The notes below the pieces were generated by a model, which was not told the origin of the DNA, did not search any database, and was given only the letters and a program-made list of their open reading frames with translations. This document shows, in pieces, positions 6,241-9,120 of a DNA stretch of 9,120 nt. The stretch lies in the NCBI GenBank assembly GCA_027625215.1, contig JAQBWJ010000044.1, forward strand, positions 1-9,120, read 5' to 3'. The position numbers and the translations under genes are program-made. How positions within the stretch are numbered: position 1 is the first letter of the stretch; each line of letters starts with the position of its first letter. Source of the stretch: Candidatus Poribacteria bacterium (GTDB lineage Bacteria; Poribacteria; WGA-4E; GCA-2687025).

Positions 6241-7185
6241 CTACAGTTTGATGACGCCCTTCTTGCCCGACAGCACCGCTTCGTAGAGCTCCATCGTCTT
6301 GACGCAGTCGTGGATGTTGCAGACGGGTTGGCGGTTTTCGCGGATCGACGTCACCCACTCCGTCAGGCTGTAGCCGTCGCCCGTGAGTTCGCCGTTGCGC
6401 TCGTCGGAGGAGTTGCTGATGAACGAGTTGCCGGACTGCGTGAAATGTTGGATGCCCCACAGCCCGTCCAACACGACGTACTCGCCCTCTCCCGTGATCT
6501 CGATGTGGTCGTAGTTGCGCGACCAGAGCCGTTGGCTCGTTAACTGCATCGTGCCGACCGCGCCGCTCGTGTATTGCATCGACAGGGCAAACGCGCCTTG
6601 TCCGTTGATCTCGTTGTGGAAGACCGCGATTTCGGCGATGTCGCCGCCGAGATGTCGGCACAAGTCGAAGTGGTGGATGGCAAAGTCGAGCAGGTACGTT
6701 TGGGCGTCGGGGTACTTGCCGCTGCAAAACGAGAAGAACAGCGACGACGGCTTGCCGAACGAGTCCGTCGCCATGAGCCGTTTCGCCTCGCGGGAGCCGA
6801 GACTGAATCGGCGTTGGAAGTTCACCATCAGCGTCTTGCCCGTCTCGCGGGCGACGGCGGAGAGTTCCTTCGTCGCGGCGAGGGATTCGGCGGGCGGTTT
6901 AGGGGTGAGGACGTGGTAGCCTGCGTGCATCGCCTGAATGACCAACGACTGACGCGCGGCGGGACCCATGCTGATGATAAGCGCTTCGATGTCTTCCTTG
7001 ACGCACATCTCGCGCCAGTCGGAGTAGACGCGCCCCGTGCCGAACTTCCCGGCGGCGCGTTTGGCGCGGTCTTGGTCGGCGTCGCAGATCGCTTGCAGCG
7101 CGACGGGCGCGAGGTGCAGCGCGGGGTACAGCGTGTGGCGGGCGAACCCGCCCGCGCCGATGAAGCCGATTTTCAGGTCGTCCAT
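6241..7185 (-). CDS. Gfo/Idh/MocA family NAD(P)-dependent oxidoreductase
   Basis: This 314-residue cytoplasmic dehydrogenase of the Gfo/Idh/MocA family oxidises or reduces sugars or inositol-like polyols using NAD(P). The N-terminal Rossmann fold shows KIGFIGAGGFARH (5-17). The usual EKP catalytic motif appears as TPKPP (94-98), keeping the lysine (Lys96) but with Thr-Pro in place of the Glu side. The substrate-side motif DFAIHHFD (Asp167, His171, Asp174) is intact. The rest is the family's C-terminal beta-sheet domain. The ATG at 7185 is well supported by GGGGAG six bases upstream. It follows the MOSC gene by 31 bases, so the two are probably co-transcribed. A truncated relative of its 5' end lies at 7905-7985. 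Relatives such as ThuB work with ThuA proteins, and one is encoded downstream in this window. The substrate is unknown. Confidence 0.94.
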   Translation of the reverse strand: MDDLKIGFIGAGGFARHTLYPALHLAPVALQAICDADQDRAKRAAGKFGTGRVYSDWREMCVKEDIEALIISMGPAARQSLVIQAMHAGYHVLTPKPPAESLAATKELSAVARETGKTLMVNFQRRFSLGSREAKRLMATDSFGKPSSLFFSFCSGKYPDAQTYLLDFAIHHFDLCRHLGGDIAEIAVFHNEINGQGAFALSMQYTSGAVGTMQLTSQRLWSRNYDHIEITGEGEYVVLDGLWGIQHFTQSGNSFISNSSDERNGELTGDGYSLTEWVTSIRENRQPVCNIHDCVKTMELYEAVLSGKKGVIKL

Positions 7186-7216
7186 GAACGTCTCCCCTTC
7201 AACGGAGTAACGGGCG

Positions 7217-7795
7217 TTATCGAGGGTTCACTTTTCGGATCGTGTCGCCGACGTTGATAACGCCTTCCTCGACAATCCTGGCGTAGATGCCCCGCAGACG
7301 CAGCGACTTGCCGTCGGGCGAATTGACGTATTTCAGCGCGTCCAACCCGAAGCGGTCTTTGAACTTGTCGCAGCCGTTGTGCGGCTCTGCGGTGATCTCC
7401 AAGAGGGCGTCCCCGATGCGTACTCGGTCGCCGGGTTGGAGGTTGTCGACGCCAACGTTGAAATCGGCGAACAGTTGGTCGCCCGCCCACTTCCATCGGT
7501 CGCGCGAACCCGCCATCACCTCAATCGCCCGCGCGTTCATGATGGTCACTTGCACGTCGGGGTCGGGAGAGCCGTCGGCGAGCGTTTTCCAACACTTGCG
7601 CGCCCACGAATCACCCTCCACGCCCAGTTTGGGCGAAAGGCGGCAGCGTTCGAGTTCCACACGCTCATTCGATGCCGGGCGGATGCAGATGCCCTCCAGC
7701 GTGCCGTTGTCGGTCGGGGCGGATTGAATCCAGTCGAGTTTCGCCTCGATCTGTTCGGTCGTCAGATGCGCGATTTCCATAGTGGCGGTGGACAT
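7217..7795 (-). CDS. MOSC domain-containing protein
   Basis: This 192-residue protein is a compact MOSC domain, the module found at the C-terminus of molybdenum-cofactor sulfurases and in YiiM-type proteins that handle sulfur or molybdopterin substrates. Indicators are GTLEGICIRP (31-40), LGVEGDSWARK (58-67), GDQLFADFNVGVDNLQPGDR (105-124) and ITAEPHNGCDKF (134-145) carrying the conserved cysteine Cys142, then RGIYARIVEEGVINVGD. There is no signal peptide, membrane segment or fused beta-barrel, so a soluble enzyme is expected. The ATG at 7795 is preceded by AGGAGG four bases away; a second ATG five codons later is less well placed. A sigma70-like promoter lies about 60 bases upstream, and the oxidoreductase gene follows by 31 bases. 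The reaction is not defined for this branch; the link to the oxidoreductase is unexplained. Confidence 0.92.
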   Translation of the reverse strand: MSTATMEIAHLTTEQIEAKLDWIQSAPTDNGTLEGICIRPASNERVELERCRLSPKLGVEGDSWARKCWKTLADGSPDPDVQVTIMNARAIEVMAGSRDRWKWAGDQLFADFNVGVDNLQPGDRVRIGDALLEITAEPHNGCDKFKDRFGLDALKYVNSPDGKSLRLRGIYARIVEEGVINVGDTIRKVNPR

Positions 7796-7852
7796 GTTTC
7801 CTCCTTCGGCGACTCACGATTTCGATCACCAGCGGTCAGCGTTCCGATTGGC

Positions 7853-7881
7853 ATTATCAGGGGATTCGAGGTCTGTGTCGA
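7853..7881 (-). promoter_or_regulatory. Sigma70-like promoter for the MOSC-oxidoreductase operon
   Basis: On the minus strand TCGACA (7881-7876) and GATAAT (7858-7853) are separated by exactly 17 bases. Each hexamer matches consensus in 5 of 6 positions. Transcription would start near 7846, giving a leader of about 50 bases to the MOSC start. It lies just beyond the broken oxidoreductase fragment. Confidence 0.5.
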
Positions 7882-7904
7882 GGGAGGAAGACAAGGTGGG
7901 ACGG

Positions 7905-7985
7905 TCAGACGGGTTGGAAGGCAGGATAGATCGCGTGACGGACGAGTCCGCCCGCGCCGATATAGCCGATTTTCAGGTCGTCCAT
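7905..7985 (-). pseudogene. Truncated 5' fragment of a second Gfo/Idh oxidoreductase gene
   Basis: A 26-codon frame starts MDDLKIGYIGAGG and continues with LVRHAIYPAFQPV before a TGA. It matches the start of the intact oxidoreductase (MDDLKIGFIGAGG, then FARHTLYPAL). At the DNA level 7951-7985 and 7151-7185 are identical at 33 of 35 bases, and a gap-free alignment extends weakly to 7921. Only the nucleotide-binding loop of the Rossmann fold remains; no catalytic part follows, and sequence after the stop shows no similarity. A GGAGAG ribosome-site-like element still precedes its ATG. It is best read as the remnant of a tandem paralogue cut short by deletion. Synthesis of a 26-residue peptide cannot be excluded. 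It occupies most of the 325-base gap between the MOSC gene and the right-edge gene. Confidence 0.75.
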
Positions 7986-8120
7986 GTATGACTCTCCATA
8001 TTTTTGACCTACATTATGAATGCCAGAGAAACTCGCGTGAGTCGATTACGCCATTTTTACTCACCCTTGAACTTTGGAATCATCGTATCATTAGCTCATA
8101 ACAGAAGCGAAAGGACTATC

Positions 8121-9120
8121 TTGCATCGAAGCGAACGCCATCACCATACTCAACGAAAACACATAGAACGGTTTGCCCGCCACAAATCTCCAACAGGAAT
8201 TGATCTTGTTTGGGTGTACGAGCGGGGTAAAAACGAACCGTACTGTACTAATCCTGTGAATGCAGGTGTTGAGACGAATTACTACTCGTTGACATTAAAT
8301 TCAACCGGAGACCGCCGGAATGATGTTGAACGACTGATTAACGAAATCGAAACAAGAGGAACGCCAATTGTAGAAAAACTAGTAAAGGGCGAAAACCAAC
8401 TCTCGAATGAGGAGCGGTTTCTATTTTCCGACTATGTCGCATTAATGATGTTTCGCGGTCCAAAATTCAGGCAACGTGTGGATGAGTACGTTCGTGAAAC
8501 GGATCGAGCCAATTTGCTGAATCTCGTGAATGATAGAACTCGATTCATGCGATCTCTTGAGAGGTCAGGACTTACTCTTAATTCCGCAGATATGGACGCA
8601 TATCGGGAATGGCTTCTTGCTGAGAACTGGCACATTGAGATCGATGGGACATATCACATGCACGTTATGTTCTATGTGATTGAAGCAGCAAGTAATGTAA
8701 TCGCCAATATGGTTTGGGAAATACTGAAAGCGCCGAGTGTAGAGGAAATTGGTGTTGAGTTCGTTACATCTGACAATCCAGTATTGATAACGAACTACAC
8801 GGCAGAAAAGATGTGGATAGACATTCCATTGTCGACACCAACTGCGATCATAGACATGCCATTAAGTCCAGAGATTTGCTTTCGGGCAACTTGGTATGCC
8901 GCGTACGATTCCGAGGAAATCATTAGACGCACCGTGAATGAAAGCCAAGTAATCGTAATTAACGCTGGAATGGCAGCAAAATGTCATAGTGCCATGTATT
9001 CACCATTTAAACGCCCGTACATTGGAAATTTGCTCAAACACGGTCAGAATCTGTTCGAGATATTATCAAATGTTGTGTATGGCGTTCAGGCGGCGTCCTC
9101 GGTAGCCTCCTGGTCTTCGG
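8121..9120 (+). CDS. DUF4238-like protein, partial at the right edge
   Basis: A single frame is open from here to the window end (333 codons) and is incomplete. Its layout fits the DUF4238 family, whose function is unknown. An N-terminal His-rich RHHHTQRKHIERFA segment (6-19) stands where the family has a QHYxPxxYLxxF-type motif, followed by VWVYERGK (30-37) and PVNAGVETNYYSL (45-57). A helical core includes EERFLFSDYVALMMFRGPKF (97-116), and the diagnostic VTSDNPV (215-221) and PLSPE (247-251) follow. The TTG at 8121 is chosen because AAAGGA lies five bases upstream and the family motif begins just after it. An in-frame ATG at 8016 has no ribosome site. It is the only convincing plus-strand gene, is visibly AT-rich with different codon use, and diverges from the MOSC operon, so recent acquisition is plausible. 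Confidence 0.8.
   Translation, partial: MHRSERHHHTQRKHIERFARHKSPTGIDLVWVYERGKNEPYCTNPVNAGVETNYYSLTLNSTGDRRNDVERLINEIETRGTPIVEKLVKGENQLSNEERFLFSDYVALMMFRGPKFRQRVDEYVRETDRANLLNLVNDRTRFMRSLERSGLTLNSADMDAYREWLLAENWHIEIDGTYHMHVMFYVIEAASNVIANMVWEILKAPSVEEIGVEFVTSDNPVLITNYTAEKMWIDIPLSTPTAIIDMPLSPEICFRATWYAAYDSEEIIRRTVNESQVIVINAGMAAKCHSAMYSPFKRPYIGNLLKHGQNLFEILSNVVYGVQAASSVASWSS

Noticed and set aside
6053..6727. Upstream extension of the pafA frame by about 225 codons
   Set aside because: It overlaps the well-supported oxidoreductase gene out of frame, is rich in Arg and Pro as expected for shadow frames, and the GTG at 6052 has a strong ribosome site and matches the family start.
8031..8042. Near-palindrome ACTCGCGTGAGT upstream of the DUF4238-like gene as an operator
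   Set aside because: The palindrome is imperfect at the centre, a single copy, and no confident promoter hexamers were found around it.
8432..8635. 67-codon minus-strand frame in the right-edge region
   Set aside because: It is antisense to the DUF4238-like frame, which is open through the whole region and has family motifs.

Overview
The window reads as chromosomal DNA from an uncultured or little-studied bacterium. Most of it is GC-rich (pafA, the sugar genes), with two visibly more AT-rich patches: about 3075-4690 and about 8000-9120. The gene mix is Gfo/Idh/MocA oxidoreductase, ThuA, phytanoyl-CoA-dioxygenase-like protein, mannonate dehydratase and a Pup ligase (PafA). That points to a Gram-negative-type lineage that has the Pup system, such as Armatimonadota, Planctomycetota/Verrucomicrobiota or a Poribacteria/Latescibacteria-like group, rather than a classic actinobacterium. 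This placement is an inference from gene content only.

Layout. All recognisable complete genes lie on the minus strand, so transcription runs right to left. (1) 7795-6241: a MOSC-domain protein followed 31 bases later by a Gfo/Idh/MocA oxidoreductase, behind a good sigma70-like promoter (7853-7881). (2) 6052-4697: pafA with a GTG start and a strong Shine-Dalgarno; no pup, dop, mpa or proteasome genes are nearby. (3) 4674-3075: a type II restriction-modification cassette beginning 22 bases after pafA. Its order is endonuclease, a 59-residue unknown protein coupled by an ATGA overlap, then a beta-class DNA methyltransferase with a TTG start. (4) 2766-186: a sugar or sugar-acid cluster of ThuA-domain protein, PhyH-family Fe(II) dioxygenase and mannonate dehydratase.

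On the plus strand at the right edge, a DUF4238-like protein starts at a TTG (8121) and runs open off the window. It diverges from the MOSC/oxidoreductase operon. Between the two lies a 26-codon broken copy of the start of a Gfo/Idh oxidoreductase (7905-7985), 33/35 identical over its first 35 bases to the intact gene exactly 800 bases away. It looks like the scar of a duplication that was later truncated, next to a change in base composition.

How the genes may work together: ThuA proteins and Gfo/Idh oxidoreductases act together in 3-keto-sugar metabolism in other bacteria, and mannonate dehydratase feeds hexuronate carbon into 2-keto-3-deoxygluconate. The two sugar blocks therefore probably belong to the same scavenging lifestyle, with pafA and a probably acquired restriction-modification system lying between them. 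The least explained items are the pafA gene standing apart from the rest of the pupylation machinery, the small protein inside the restriction-modification operon, and the oxidoreductase gene scar.
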